The position numbers and the translations under genes are program-made. Under the pieces are notes generated by a model. That model did not search any database and was not told the origin of the DNA. It saw only the letters and a program-made list of their open reading frames with translations. From positions 2,676,001 through 2,740,000 of the forward strand of contig NZ_CP045496.1 in assembly GCF_015500075.1 (NCBI RefSeq): a stretch of DNA of 64,000 bases, in the 5' to 3' direction. How positions within the stretch are numbered: position 1 is the stretch's first letter; every line of letters begins with the position of its first letter. Shown here one piece after another: positions 43,697-53,223 of the stretch. This DNA comes from Mesorhizobium sp. INR15. GTDB taxonomy: Bacteria > Pseudomonadota > Alphaproteobacteria > Rhizobiales > Rhizobiaceae.

Positions 43697-44398
43697 ATGC
43701 AGTCGGAAAACTTCAGCGGTGTAGGCGAAAATTCTCTAGGCGTCGGCCGCATCCAGCGATCGAACAGCCTCGTCGAAGACGTCTACGACGCCATCTTCGC
43801 GCAACTGATGTCTCTGAAGATCGCGCCGGGGTCGCGCATCACTGTCGACAACCTGGTCAAGGAATTCAACGTCTCGCACACCCCTATCCGCGAAGCGCTG
43901 GGCCGCCTCGAGGGCGAAGGCCTGGTGCTCAAGACGCATCTGATCGGCTACCGCGCGGCGCCGCAGATCACGCGGCGCCGTTTCGACGAACTTTACGAGA
44001 TGCGCCTGCTGCTCGAGCCCCACGGTGCGGCCAGGGCCGCCGTAGCCATGGACGAGGCCAAGCTCGACATCTTAGCCGAGGCGGCCGGTGTGATGTCGCG
44101 CCGCGAAGGTAAGGACGACCGGTTGCGCTATTCGAACTTCGCCAGGCAAGACGCCATTTTCCACGACAAGATCATGGAATTTTCTGAAAACGAGCTCATT
44201 CGCGAAACGCTGAGCTATCAGCACACGCACTTCCACATCTTCCGACTGATGTTCCATTCGCGCGTGACGGAAGAAGCGCTAGACGAGCACGAAGCGATCC
44301 TCTCCGCCTTCAGCTTGGCCGATCCTGATGCCGCCCAAAAAGCGATGCGTCTCCACATCGAGCACTCTCGCGATCGCTTGTTACCGGCGTTCGATTGA
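43697..44398 (+). CDS. GntR-family regulator, FCD subfamily
   Basis: The 233-residue protein has an N-terminal winged helix (VYDAIFAQLMSLKIAPGSRI, then HTPIREALGRLEGEGLV) and a C-terminal FCD all-helical ligand domain (ELYEMRLLLEPHGA, FHDKIMEFSENELI, HEAILSAFSLADPDAA). These proteins usually repress catabolic genes until a metabolite binds. It is divergent from the dehydrogenase operon and 11 bases upstream of the ABC transporter genes, so it probably controls both. ATG 43697 is preferred over an upstream start without HTH resemblance. Confidence 0.88.
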   Translation: MQSENFSGVGENSLGVGRIQRSNSLVEDVYDAIFAQLMSLKIAPGSRITVDNLVKEFNVSHTPIREALGRLEGEGLVLKTHLIGYRAAPQITRRRFDELYEMRLLLEPHGAARAAVAMDEAKLDILAEAAGVMSRREGKDDRLRYSNFARQDAIFHDKIMEFSENELIRETLSYQHTHFHIFRLMFHSRVTEEALDEHEAILSAFSLADPDAAQKAMRLHIEHSRDRLLPAFD

Positions 44399-44409
44399 GG
44401 CCTGAACCA

Positions 44410-46005
44410 ATGTCCGCAACCGCGAATTTTGCTGGGGAGGGAGGAAGAACGCTGCCCTATGACGACACGCTTGGCGCTTTGGCACCGGTGCTACGCGCGC
44501 AAAACCTTTCGAAGCAATACGGCCCTGTGACCGTGCTTTCGGATGTCGTGCTCGACATCTTTCCCGGCGAAATTCATGCCATCATCGGCGAGAATGGCGC
44601 CGGCAAGTCGACCTTCATGCGGCTCTTGTCCGGCTACGTTGAGCCGACCAGCGGCACCTTGTCGATGGCCGGCCGACAGATGACCTTCAGCAAACCCGAT
44701 CAGGCGCAGGATGCCGGCATCGCGCTGGTCCATCAAGAAATCCTGCTCGCCGAGGCGCTGACGGTCACCGACAATTTGTTCCTCGGGCGCGAGCTTTCGC
44801 GCGGGCCGATCGTGGATGACCGTACTATGCGGCGGCTGGCGGCAGAGAAGCTGGCGCAAATCGGCTGTTACGTATCGCCGACCGCGCTGGTGCGCGACAT
44901 CTCGCTGGCCGATCGGCAGATGGTGCAGATCGCCCGCGCGCTGCTCGACGACTACAAGGTGGTAATCTTCGATGAGCCAACCGCAGTGTTGACTGGCGGA
45001 GAAGTCGAACGGCTGCTGGAGATCGTGCTGCAACTGAAGGCTCACGGCACGGCCGTGCTCTATATCAGCCACCGGTTGGATGAGGTGCAAAGGGTCGCCG
45101 ACAAGGTGACCGTTCTGCGCGACGGCAAGATGGTCGGGACCTACCCCGGCAAGACGCTGGACCAGATGGACATGGCTCGCCTTATGGTCGGCCGCGAGTT
45201 GGCCGCGCTTTATCCCGAAAGGAGGGTGGCGCCGTCAGACGTACCAATGCTGAGAGTCATCAACGCCACCGTTCCTGGCTATGCCGAGGGCGTATCGTTC
45301 ACGGTCCACAAGGGCGAAATCCTCGGCTTCGCAGGCATGGTTGGCTCCGGACGAACCGAATTGTTCGAGGGCATCATCGGTCTGCGCCTAGGGAGCGCGA
45401 CGGTCGAGCTCGAAGGCAAGCCGATCCATTTCCAGTCGCAGCGCGCCGCGATCAATGCCGGCGTCGGCTACTTGACCGAGGATCGCAAAGGCAAGGGGCT
45501 GCTACTGCAGGAGCGCTTGGCGCCCAACCTGACGCTGTCGGCTCTGGATGTGTTCCATCCCGGCCTTTCGATGGGCCGCCGCCGCGAAACGGAGGCTTTG
45601 GAAAAGGCCGTCGAAACCTATGATATCAGGGTAAAAAGCCTGGGTGCCAAGGCGGCCCAACTTTCTGGTGGCAACCAGCAGAAACTTCTGCTTGCCAAGG
45701 TCCTTTTGACCAACCCATCGGTGGTCATCATCGATGAGCCGACGCGCGGCATCGACATCGCCAACAAGGCCCAAATCTACGCCTTCATCCACGCCCTGGT
45801 GGCCAAGGAAAAAGCCTGCATCGTCATCTCTTCGGAGATGCAAGAACTGATCGGCCTGTGCGATCGCATCCTGGTTATGCGTGAAGGGCACGTCACCGGA
45901 GAAGTCAGCGGTGCCGAAATGACTGAAAGCAACGTGGCCGTGCTGGCCACCAGTGGCCCCAAGCCGAGGCCAAAGGCCAAGGGAGCAATACAATGGCTGT
46001 CATAA
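44410..46005 (+). CDS. Sugar-type ABC transporter ATPase, duplicated domains
   Basis: The 531-residue protein has two ABC domains, as in RbsA/MglA/XylG. The first has GENGAGKST near 60 and a modified signature (ISLADRQMVQIARALL) with FDEPTAVLT. The second has GMVGSGRTE instead of a full Walker A, LSGGNQQK, and IDEPTRGID. It energises uptake through the permease and binding protein encoded next. The start is ATG 44410. It overlaps the permease gene by 13 bases. Confidence 0.9.
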   Translation: MSATANFAGEGGRTLPYDDTLGALAPVLRAQNLSKQYGPVTVLSDVVLDIFPGEIHAIIGENGAGKSTFMRLLSGYVEPTSGTLSMAGRQMTFSKPDQAQDAGIALVHQEILLAEALTVTDNLFLGRELSRGPIVDDRTMRRLAAEKLAQIGCYVSPTALVRDISLADRQMVQIARALLDDYKVVIFDEPTAVLTGGEVERLLEIVLQLKAHGTAVLYISHRLDEVQRVADKVTVLRDGKMVGTYPGKTLDQMDMARLMVGRELAALYPERRVAPSDVPMLRVINATVPGYAEGVSFTVHKGEILGFAGMVGSGRTELFEGIIGLRLGSATVELEGKPIHFQSQRAAINAGVGYLTEDRKGKGLLLQERLAPNLTLSALDVFHPGLSMGRRRETEALEKAVETYDIRVKSLGAKAAQLSGGNQQKLLLAKVLLTNPSVVIIDEPTRGIDIANKAQIYAFIHALVAKEKACIVISSEMQELIGLCDRILVMREGHVTGEVSGAEMTESNVAVLATSGPKPRPKAKGAIQWLS

Positions 46006-46991
46006 CCGGGTCCCCAACTACACGCCGGTTCAGCAATCTGAATCTCACCTGGACGGATGTCGGGCCCTTTGTGGCATTGGCTGCCCTGCTCGTGGCGGGG
46101 TTCCTCATCAATCCCGACTTCCTGTCGGCGACCAATCTTGCCAACGTCATTACCCGCAGTGCTTTCATCGCCATCATCGCGGTCGGCGCGACATTCGTGA
46201 TCTCATCCGGCGGGCTCGATCTCTCCGTCGGGTCGATGGCGGCCTTCGTCACCGGCATTACCATCATGTTCATGAATTCGGTCGCGCCACACGTCGGGGT
46301 ATGGGCCATTCCGGCCGGAATGCTCGTGGCTATTCTGGTCGGCCTGCTGTGTGGCCTCGCCAACGGCCTTATCGTCACCATCGGCCGGATCGAACCATTC
46401 ATTGCGACTCTCGGCACGATGGGGATTTTTCGGGCGCTGATCACCTATCTCACCGACGGTGGCACAATACCGATCGACCGGTCTTTGCGCGAAGCGTATC
46501 GGCCGGTCTATTTCGGCTCGGTTGCCGGTATCCCGGTCCCAATCCTGATATCGATTGCCGTCGCCGCGGTCGCATCCTTCATCCTCTACAAGATGAAATA
46601 CGGACGCAAATGCGCGGCAGTTGGCGCCAATGAGGATGTCGCCCGCTATTCCGGCATCTCGGTCATCAAGACCCGCACCATCGCTTACATCGTCCAGGGC
46701 GTGTGCGTAGCGATCGCCGCGATCTGCTATGTACCGCGCCTGGGTGCCGCAACGCCGACCACCGGACAGCTTTGGGAATTGCAGGTGATCACCGCCGTGG
46801 TGATCGGTGGCACCGCGCTGCGCGGCGGCAAGGGCCATGTCTGGGGAACCGTCGCCGGTGCCGTCATCCTGGAACTCATCGCCAACCTCATGGTGCTTTC
46901 GGATTTCGTCTCCGAATACCTGGTTGCCGCCGTCCAGGGCATCATCATCATCATCGCGATGCTCATCCAGCGGTTTTCGAATTCGAAATAG
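45993..46991 (+). CDS. Sugar-type ABC transporter permease
   Basis: The 332-residue inner-membrane protein is of the BPD_transp_2/RbsC type. It has about eight to ten membrane spans and the conserved GGLDLSVG motif near residue 70, followed by G-rich GLANGLIVT, FIATLGTMGIFR, and a C-terminal GGTALRGGKGHVWGT. It forms the channel for the ATPase upstream. Confidence 0.9.
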   Translation: MAVITGSPTTRRFSNLNLTWTDVGPFVALAALLVAGFLINPDFLSATNLANVITRSAFIAIIAVGATFVISSGGLDLSVGSMAAFVTGITIMFMNSVAPHVGVWAIPAGMLVAILVGLLCGLANGLIVTIGRIEPFIATLGTMGIFRALITYLTDGGTIPIDRSLREAYRPVYFGSVAGIPVPILISIAVAAVASFILYKMKYGRKCAAVGANEDVARYSGISVIKTRTIAYIVQGVCVAIAAICYVPRLGAATPTTGQLWELQVITAVVIGGTALRGGKGHVWGTVAGAVILELIANLMVLSDFVSEYLVAAVQGIIIIIAMLIQRFSNSK

Positions 46992-47045
46992 CTCCGTGTC
47001 GGGACCACGCGGCGCAAATTTTTGTAGGTCCAATGGGAGAAGACA

Positions 47046-47996
47046 ATGTTGAGTAGAAAATGGATCGCGGCGGCCGCACTTGGCTCGCTGCTTATAAGCG
47101 GCCACGCCATGGCTGAGGACAAGAAGATCATCGCGGTTTCGATACCAGCGGCTGACCACGGCTGGACCGCAGGCGTCGTCTATCATGCGCAGGCCGCCGC
47201 CAAGGAAATCAATGCGGCATTCCCCAATGTCGAAATGATCGTCAAAACGTCGCCCTCGGCGGCGGACCAGGTCAGTGCGCTCGAAGACCTTTCGGCGAGC
47301 CGCAAGCTGGATGCGCTGGTGATCCTGCCCTACAGTTCCGAGGAACTGACGGGACCCGTCAAGGCGGTCAAGGAAATGGGGACGTTCATCACCGTTGTCG
47401 ACCGCGGCCTGACAGATCCGTCGATCCAGGACCTCTATCTTGCCGGCGACAACATCGCTGTCGGCAGGAACACAGCGAAGTTCATGATCGACAAGATGGG
47501 TGGCAAGGGTGATGTGGTTGTGCTGCGCGGCATCCCGACCGTCATCGACGACGAGCGCATCAAAGGGTTCCAGGACACGATCAAAGGCACCGGCATCAAG
47601 GTGCTCGACATGCAGTACTCCCACTGGAACAGTGATGAGGCCTTCAAGCTGATGCAGGATTACCTCGCCAAATATCCGCACATCGATGCTGTCTGGGCCA
47701 GTGACGACGACAATCTGCTAGGCGTGCTCGAGGCCATCAAGCAATCCGGTCGCACCGACATCAAACTGGCGCTTGGGGCCAATGGCATGAAGGAGATCGT
47801 CAAGAAGGTGATCGATGGCGATTCGATGACGCCCATCGAGACGCCTTACCCACCAGCCATGATCAAAACCGCCATCTACATGACCGTGGCGAACGTCGTC
47901 GGTCAGGCACCGGTCCGGGGCGCCGTCAAGCTCGACGCGCCGCTGATCACAAAGGACAACGCCAAGGAATATTATTTCCCTGACTCCCCGTTCTAA
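47046..47996 (+). CDS. Periplasmic sugar-type binding protein
   Basis: The 316-residue precursor has a clear signal peptide (AAALGSLLISGHAMA, cleavage near 23). The mature protein is a Peripla_BP_4/RbsB-type fold: VSIPAADHGWTAGVVYHAQ, DALVILPYSSEELTGPV, VDRGLTD, and AVWASDDDNLLGVLEAIK. The pocket residues do not let the ligand be named; ribose-like sugars, polyols and related compounds are possible. A terminator follows at 48013. Confidence 0.9.
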   Translation: MLSRKWIAAAALGSLLISGHAMAEDKKIIAVSIPAADHGWTAGVVYHAQAAAKEINAAFPNVEMIVKTSPSAADQVSALEDLSASRKLDALVILPYSSEELTGPVKAVKEMGTFITVVDRGLTDPSIQDLYLAGDNIAVGRNTAKFMIDKMGGKGDVVVLRGIPTVIDDERIKGFQDTIKGTGIKVLDMQYSHWNSDEAFKLMQDYLAKYPHIDAVWASDDDNLLGVLEAIKQSGRTDIKLALGANGMKEIVKKVIDGDSMTPIETPYPPAMIKTAIYMTVANVVGQAPVRGAVKLDAPLITKDNAKEYYFPDSPF

Positions 47997-48012
47997 ATCG
48001 AAACCGAATAGC

Positions 48013-48045
48013 GCGGGGCGCAGCACAGCTCGCCCCGCATTTTTT
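48013..48045 (+). terminator. Rho-independent terminator after the binding-protein gene
   Basis: GCGGGGCG and CGCCCCGC form an 8-bp perfect stem with a 10-base loop, followed by A and six T. It may cause partial termination so that the binding protein exceeds the downstream DJ-1 protein. Confidence 0.8.
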
Positions 48046-48064
48046 AACGAAAGAGGACCAGACC

Positions 48065-48658
48065 ATGTCAGGCAAGAAAATATTGATGCTCACCGGCGAG
48101 TTCACCGAGGAGTACGAGATCTTCGTGTATCAGCAAGCTATGGAAGCCGTCGGCCACACCGTGCATGTGGTATGCCCGGACAAGAATGCAGGCGACCTGA
48201 TCAAGACCTCGCTCCACGATTTCGAAGGCGACCAGACCTACACCGAAAAGCTCGGCCATTTTCAGGTGATCAACAAAACCTTCTCGGAAGCTGAGAAGCA
48301 GCTCGACCAGTATCACGCCGTCTACTGCGCCGGCGGCCGTGGCCCGGAATACATTCGCACCGACAAGCGTATTCAGGCGATGGTCCGCCATTTCCATGAA
48401 GCCCAAAAGCCGATCTTCACGATCTGCCACGGCGTCCAGATCCTGATTGCGGTCGATGGCGTCGTCCGAGGCAAAAAGGTCGCCGCGCTTGCGGCCTGCG
48501 AACCGGAGGTGACACTCGCTGGCGGCACGTATATCGACCTCTCACCGACGGATGCCTATGTCGATGGAACGATGGTATCGGCCAAGGGTTGGACAGCACT
48601 TGCTGCCTTCATCCGGGAGTGCCTGAAAGTTCTCGGGACGGAAATTCGGCATAGTTAG
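48065..48658 (+). CDS. DJ-1/PfpI family protein
   Basis: The 197-residue protein has the DJ-1/PfpI nucleophile elbow TICHGVQIL near residue 120 (Cys) and AGGRGPEYIR earlier, which supplies the partner Glu and Arg-type contacts. Members include glyoxalase III-like, deglycase-like and isocyanide-hydratase-like enzymes. It starts at ATG 48065 behind aaagagga and lies 20 bases after a terminator, in line with the transporter operon. It may handle a reactive aldehyde of the pathway; this is inference. Confidence 0.8.
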   Translation: MSGKKILMLTGEFTEEYEIFVYQQAMEAVGHTVHVVCPDKNAGDLIKTSLHDFEGDQTYTEKLGHFQVINKTFSEAEKQLDQYHAVYCAGGRGPEYIRTDKRIQAMVRHFHEAQKPIFTICHGVQILIAVDGVVRGKKVAALAACEPEVTLAGGTYIDLSPTDAYVDGTMVSAKGWTALAAFIRECLKVLGTEIRHS

Positions 48659-49040
48659 CACCGTTTGGATGGGCTGCCATTTCGCTTAATACCCGGGGTT
48701 ATGGAGATGGCGGCCAGTCCAGGCTGTGGGTAACTGCGTGTTACAGTAACAGCGACGGTCGACCGCGCACCGTAGCGCTATATGCAAGCTGAAAACCGTC
48801 AGTGCTGAGCGTCGGCTGTCGACGTTTGAGATAAGTTGAGTTGCCCGACCGCTTTCGGCCCCCTTGCAGCCATTAAGCAGGCTGCGCGCAAGTCGCCATT
48901 TCGGAGAATTTCCGATTCGAAATGTGCACGCCACTTCAGGTTGGGTGCCTGGCCCAATCGCCACGGCCGAGCAACCGGATGGTCATTATGAGGCGATTGT
49001 TTATAACGATTGGCGAGGTCGCGATGATCAAGGGGAGACG
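48659..49040. other. Gene-free gap before the molybdenum hydroxylase operon
   Basis: No convincing gene is present. The gap holds the 19-base CCGACCGCTTTCGGCCCCC at 48845, which recurs with one mismatch at 56562 in another gap. The promoter of the hydroxylase operon should lie near its right end; aaggggag (49030 to 49037) is the ribosome-binding site. Confidence 0.4.
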
Positions 49041-49913
49041 ATGCGCTACATACGTCCGCTTTCAATCGAAGATGCTGTTGGCCTGCTGGCCGGGTCGACC
49101 GGTACGGCCGCCATTCTTGCCGGAGGCAGCGACCTTCTAGTGAGGATGAAGGGCGGCTTTGTCGAACCCGACCTTATCGTCGACATCAAAGCCATCGATG
49201 GCTTGAGCAAAATCCGGGAGACGGCTGACGGCTTCAGCATCGGCGCCGCGGTTCCTTGCGCGGTCCTGGGAGAAAGCGCTGCGCTGAAGACGGAATGGCC
49301 GGGCGTCGTCGAAGCGGCCAAGCTGATCGGCTCGAAACAGGTACAGGGCCGCTGCACAATCGCGGGCAATCTTTGCAACGCTTCGCCGGCCGCCGACAGC
49401 GTGCCGGCGTTGGTCGCGGCGGGTGCCAGAGCATCGATCGTCGGGCCAGGCGGCCGGCGCACGGTCCCCGTGGCCAGCGTGCCGACCGCGCCGGGCAAGA
49501 CGTCGCTGGCCAAAGGCGAGATCATCGAGGCAATCCTGCTCGACAAGCGCGCGCCGCGCTCGGGCGATGCCTATCTGCGTTTCATTCCGCGCACCGAGAT
49601 GGACATTGCTGTGGTCAGCGCCGGCGTGAACGTGACGCTCGACGAGCACGGCGTCGTCAAGGCGGCCCGCGTGGCGCTAGGCGCCGCCGCACCGACGGTG
49701 CTTCTGGTGGAAGAGGCAGCCGAGGCCCTTATCGGCAGGAAGTTGGACGAAGCCGCACTCGAGCGGCTCGCCAAGGTCTGCTTTGGGGCCTGCCGCCCCA
49801 TCGACGACAAGCGCGGTACCATCGAGTTCAGACGAAAGGTTGCGGGTGTGATGGCCAGGCGGGCCGCCACCACCGCCTATGCACGTGCAGGAGGCAAATT
49901 ATGGCTGGTATAG
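49041..49913 (+). CDS. Molybdenum hydroxylase FAD-binding (medium) subunit
   Basis: The 290-residue protein has the CoxM/XDH medium subunit motifs AILAGGSDLLVRMK and RCTIAGNLCNASPAADSVPAL, which bind FAD, and a C-terminal CO_deh_flav_C domain. It passes electrons from the iron-sulphur subunit. The start is ATG 49041 with a strong Shine-Dalgarno. It overlaps the small subunit gene by 13 bases. Confidence 0.9.
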   Translation: MRYIRPLSIEDAVGLLAGSTGTAAILAGGSDLLVRMKGGFVEPDLIVDIKAIDGLSKIRETADGFSIGAAVPCAVLGESAALKTEWPGVVEAAKLIGSKQVQGRCTIAGNLCNASPAADSVPALVAAGARASIVGPGGRRTVPVASVPTAPGKTSLAKGEIIEAILLDKRAPRSGDAYLRFIPRTEMDIAVVSAGVNVTLDEHGVVKAARVALGAAAPTVLLVEEAAEALIGRKLDEAALERLAKVCFGACRPIDDKRGTIEFRRKVAGVMARRAATTAYARAGGKLWLV

Positions 49914-50383
49914 CGGTTTCCACGAAAATCAACGGCGACACCATCGAATATCTCTGCCAGCCTGATGAGACGCTGCTCGACGTGCTGCGCGATCGCCTGG
50001 GGCTGACGGGCGCCAAGGAGGGCTGCGGCACCGGCGACTGCGGCGCCTGCAGCGTAATACTCGACGACCGGCTGGTGTGCTCGTGCTTGGTGCTGGGCGC
50101 GGAGGCCGAGGGCCGCCGCATCGAGACCGTCGAGGGCATGGCGCATGGCGATCAATTGCATCCGCTGCAGCAGAAATTCCTCGAGCACGCGGCGCTGCAA
50201 TGCGGCATCTGCACGCCCGGGTTCCTGATCGCGGCGAAGGACCTTCTTGCCAAGAACCCCGACCCGACCGAAGAGGAAATCCGCTTCGGCCTCGCGGGAA
50301 ATCTTTGCCGCTGCACCGGCTATGACAAGATCGTGCGCGCGGTCCAGGACGCCGCACACGTGATGAAGGGAGCGCACGCATGA
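49901..50383 (+). CDS. Molybdenum hydroxylase [2Fe-2S] (small) subunit
   Basis: The 160-residue protein holds two [2Fe-2S] clusters: the plant-ferredoxin type (CGTGDCGAC, then CLVLG preceded by CSC) and the helical type (CGICTPG, CRCTGY). It relays electrons from the molybdopterin to FAD. ATG 49901 follows caggaggc. The stop overlaps the large subunit start. Confidence 0.92.
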   Translation: MAGIAVSTKINGDTIEYLCQPDETLLDVLRDRLGLTGAKEGCGTGDCGACSVILDDRLVCSCLVLGAEAEGRRIETVEGMAHGDQLHPLQQKFLEHAALQCGICTPGFLIAAKDLLAKNPDPTEEEIRFGLAGNLCRCTGYDKIVRAVQDAAHVMKGAHA

Positions 50384-52644
50384 ATTTCGATCCGCGTTAT
50401 TCCTCGCGCAACTTCGCATCCGTCGGCACGCGCCCTATCCGCCCCGACGGCGTCGACAAGGTGACGGGACGCGCCCGCTATGGCGCCGACTTCAATATGG
50501 CCGGCCAGCTGGTCGGGCGTGTTCTCAGAAGCCCGCACGCGCATGCGATCATCCGGAAGATCGACACCTCGAAGGCGGAAAAGCTGAACGGGGTGAAGGC
50601 AGTTATCACGGCCAAGGACCTGCCGGACCTGACCGACGGCGATGCCGCCATGTACGACATCCTCGACAATTGCATGGCACGCACCAAGGCGCTCTATGAC
50701 GGCCATGCGGTGGCCGCTGTCGCCGCCGTCGATGCCCGCACGGCGAGGCAGGCGCTGAAGCTAATCGAGGTCGAATACGAGCTTTTGCCGCATGTCACCG
50801 ATGTCGACGAGGCAATGAGGCACTCAGCACCCCTGATCAACGACACCATCTTCACGGAGGGCCTCGAGGAAAAGCCGCTAAAACCCTCCAACGTCACCAA
50901 GCGCAGCCAGTTCGGCCATGGCGATGTTGATCAGGGTTTCGGCCACGCCGACTTCATCGTCGAGCGCTCCTTCAAGACCGAGCAGACGCACCAGGGTTAT
51001 ATCGAGCCGCATGCCTGCGTGGCGAGCGTCTCGTCCGACGGCACCGCCGACCTCTGGGTCTGCACGCAGGGCCATTTCGTCTATCGCCAGCACTGCGCGC
51101 AGCTGCTTGGGATGGAAGCCTCGAAGCTGCGCGTCACCTCCTCGGAGATCGGCGGCGGCTTCGGCGGCAAGACTCATGTCTGGGCCGAGCCGGTGGCGCT
51201 GGCTCTGTCACGCAAGGCTGGCCGGCCGGTGAAGCTGGTGATGACCCGCGACGAGGTGTTCCGCGCCTCGGGCCCGACCAGCGCCACCTCGATCGACGTC
51301 AAGATCGGCGCCCGCAAGGACGGCACCATCACCGCCGCCGAAGCGAGGCTGCGCTATTCCTGCGGTCCGTATGCCGGCAGTTGGGCCGAGATCGGCGCCA
51401 TGACCGCGTTTGCCTGCTACAGGCTCGATAATGTCAAGACTGTGGGCTACGAAGTGCTCGTCAACAGGCCGAAGACCGCGGCTTATCGCGCGCCCTCTGC
51501 GCCCATGGCAGCCTTTGCCGTGGAAAGTGCCGTCGACGAGCTGGCCAAGGAAATCGGCATCGATCCGGTCGAGTTCCGCATCAAGAACGCCGCTCAAGAA
51601 GGCACAAGGTCGTCGTACGGCCCGGTCTACGGCCCAATCGGCATCGGCCCGACGCTGGAGGCGGCGAAGAACCATGCGCACATGAAGGCGCCGCTGAAAG
51701 TAAACCAGGGGCGCGGCATGGCCTGCGGGTTCTGGTTCAATTTCGGCGGCCAGACCTGCACCGACCTCAACATCGGCATGGACGGTTCGGTGTCGCTCGC
51801 CGTCGGCACGGTCGACGTGGGTGGTTCGCGCGCGTCTCTGTCGCTGGTGGCGGCGGAGGAGCTCGGCATCGACTATTCGCAGGTCAAGGCAATCGTCGCC
51901 GACACCTCCAGCCTCGGCTACAACGACATGACCGATGGCAGCCGCGGCACCTTCTCCTCCTCCATGTCGACGATCTCGGCCGCCCGCAACGCGATCAAGA
52001 TCCTGCGCGAGCGCGCTGCGCAGATGTGGGACATCCCCGTCGACGACGTTGTCTGGGAAAGGGGCCACGCGCTTGCCAGGGGCGAGAAGTACGGCAATCT
52101 CGCAGCACTCTCGCTGAAGGAGATCGCCGCCCAATCCGGCAAGACCGGCGGGCCAATCGCTGGCCACAGCGAGCTCGTCGCCGATGGCGCCGGCGTCTCC
52201 TTCGCCACCCATATCTGCGATATCGAGGTTGATCCCGAGACGGGCGCCACCAAGGTCATCCGCTACACGGTCGTGCAGGATGCCGGCAAGGCGGTGCACC
52301 CGACCTATGTCGAGGGACAGTACCAGGGCGGCGCCGCGCAAGGCATCGGCTGGGCGCTCAACGAGGAGTATATTTACGGCAAGGACGGGCGGCTGCAGAA
52401 TGCCGGGTTCCTTGACTACCGCATTCCGGTCTGCTCGGACTTGCCGATGATCGACACGCAGATCCTCGAGATTCCCAATCCCAACCACCCCTATGGGGTG
52501 CGCGGCGTCGGCGAGACCTCGATCGTGCCGCCGCTGGCGGCGATCGCCAATGCAGTGTCGAACGCAGCCGGCGTGCGTATAACCCACATCCCGATGTCAC
52601 CACCGCGCATCCTCGCGGCGATAGAGGCGGAACGGCGAGGCTAG
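50380..52644 (+). CDS. Molybdenum hydroxylase catalytic (large) subunit
   Basis: The 754-residue protein is a xanthine-dehydrogenase-family molybdopterin subunit: GGGFGGKTHVWAEP, AYRAPSAPMAAFAVES and the active-site Glu in RGVGETSIVPP near residue 710. It lacks the AYRCSFR loop of true CO dehydrogenase, so it is not a CO oxidiser. Such enzymes hydroxylate purines, N-heterocycles, aldehydes or aromatic compounds; the substrate is not evident. The order FAD-FeS-Mo is the CoxMSL order. Confidence 0.92.
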   Translation: MNFDPRYSSRNFASVGTRPIRPDGVDKVTGRARYGADFNMAGQLVGRVLRSPHAHAIIRKIDTSKAEKLNGVKAVITAKDLPDLTDGDAAMYDILDNCMARTKALYDGHAVAAVAAVDARTARQALKLIEVEYELLPHVTDVDEAMRHSAPLINDTIFTEGLEEKPLKPSNVTKRSQFGHGDVDQGFGHADFIVERSFKTEQTHQGYIEPHACVASVSSDGTADLWVCTQGHFVYRQHCAQLLGMEASKLRVTSSEIGGGFGGKTHVWAEPVALALSRKAGRPVKLVMTRDEVFRASGPTSATSIDVKIGARKDGTITAAEARLRYSCGPYAGSWAEIGAMTAFACYRLDNVKTVGYEVLVNRPKTAAYRAPSAPMAAFAVESAVDELAKEIGIDPVEFRIKNAAQEGTRSSYGPVYGPIGIGPTLEAAKNHAHMKAPLKVNQGRGMACGFWFNFGGQTCTDLNIGMDGSVSLAVGTVDVGGSRASLSLVAAEELGIDYSQVKAIVADTSSLGYNDMTDGSRGTFSSSMSTISAARNAIKILRERAAQMWDIPVDDVVWERGHALARGEKYGNLAALSLKEIAAQSGKTGGPIAGHSELVADGAGVSFATHICDIEVDPETGATKVIRYTVVQDAGKAVHPTYVEGQYQGGAAQGIGWALNEEYIYGKDGRLQNAGFLDYRIPVCSDLPMIDTQILEIPNPNHPYGVRGVGETSIVPPLAAIANAVSNAAGVRITHIPMSPPRILAAIEAERRG

Positions 52645-52661
52645 GGCATGGGTTCGCGCTG

Positions 52662-52907
52662 ATGGTCGAAGTCACGCTCTGGGGCGCGCTCGGCCAGCTC
52701 GCCGGTGGCAAGCACAAGGTCGATATCGAGGCCAAGGACATCAGGGAGCTGTTCAGGAAGCTGGCGGAACAGTATCCCGGATTCGAGCCCTTCATCGACC
52801 GCGGTATCGCCGTCGCCATCGACGGGACGATCTACCGCGACACATGGTCGAAGGAATTGCCAAAAGACGCTGAAATCTTCCTGTTGCCGCGTCTTGCTGG
52901 CGGATAG
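52662..52907 (+). CDS. MoaD/ThiS-like sulphur-carrier protein
   Basis: The 81-residue protein has a beta-grasp pattern (VEVTLWGALGQLAGG, then IAVAIDGTIYRDTW) and ends in Gly-Gly (LPRLAGG), the tail needed for adenylation and thiocarboxylation in MoaD/ThiS proteins. It follows the molybdenum hydroxylase large subunit by 17 bases, so it may supply sulphur for the cofactor. No MoaE or MoeB is adjacent; those would come from the host. Confidence 0.8.
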   Translation: MVEVTLWGALGQLAGGKHKVDIEAKDIRELFRKLAEQYPGFEPFIDRGIAVAIDGTIYRDTWSKELPKDAEIFLLPRLAGG

Positions 52908-53223
52908 CCGGACAAGCATCTCGCTGCCTTTGACGACTCAACCTGGTTCCACAATGTAGGCAGCTTAAGAAATCCGGCTATCCAAGGCAGTTCTTGGCCT
53001 GTTCAGCCGGCGAGTCGTTGCAGTGACCTTTGTCTCTGCCTGAAAACAGACATTGCCGGCGACAAACACTGGAGGTCCTGCCAAGAGCGGAGGTTGAATG
53101 ATTGCCTGTCAGCGACTTTCGGCGCCTCTTGATGTGACTGAAACTGAAACTGTCGGCAGGTTGGTGGAGAGGCGGCAATCCAGCCGCCCCGACACCTGCA
53201 AGAACAGTGACCGGCGTCGCCGG
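52908..53223. other. Gene-free gap between convergent operons
   Basis: Only short overlapping frames without motifs are present. Operons from both sides converge here. An accggcgtcgccggtcatcc stretch at 53210 to 53229 forms an imperfect hairpin at the end of the leftward operon. No clear terminator with a T-run was seen. Confidence 0.35.

Noticed and set aside
46203..47681. Leftward frame of 492 codons over the ABC permease and binding protein
   Set aside because: Antisense to a permease and a signal-peptide-bearing binding protein of normal length.
50380..52644. Carbon monoxide dehydrogenase large subunit
   Set aside because: The AYRCSFR active-site loop is absent; the sequence has AYRAPSAP, so only the wider molybdenum hydroxylase family is supported.
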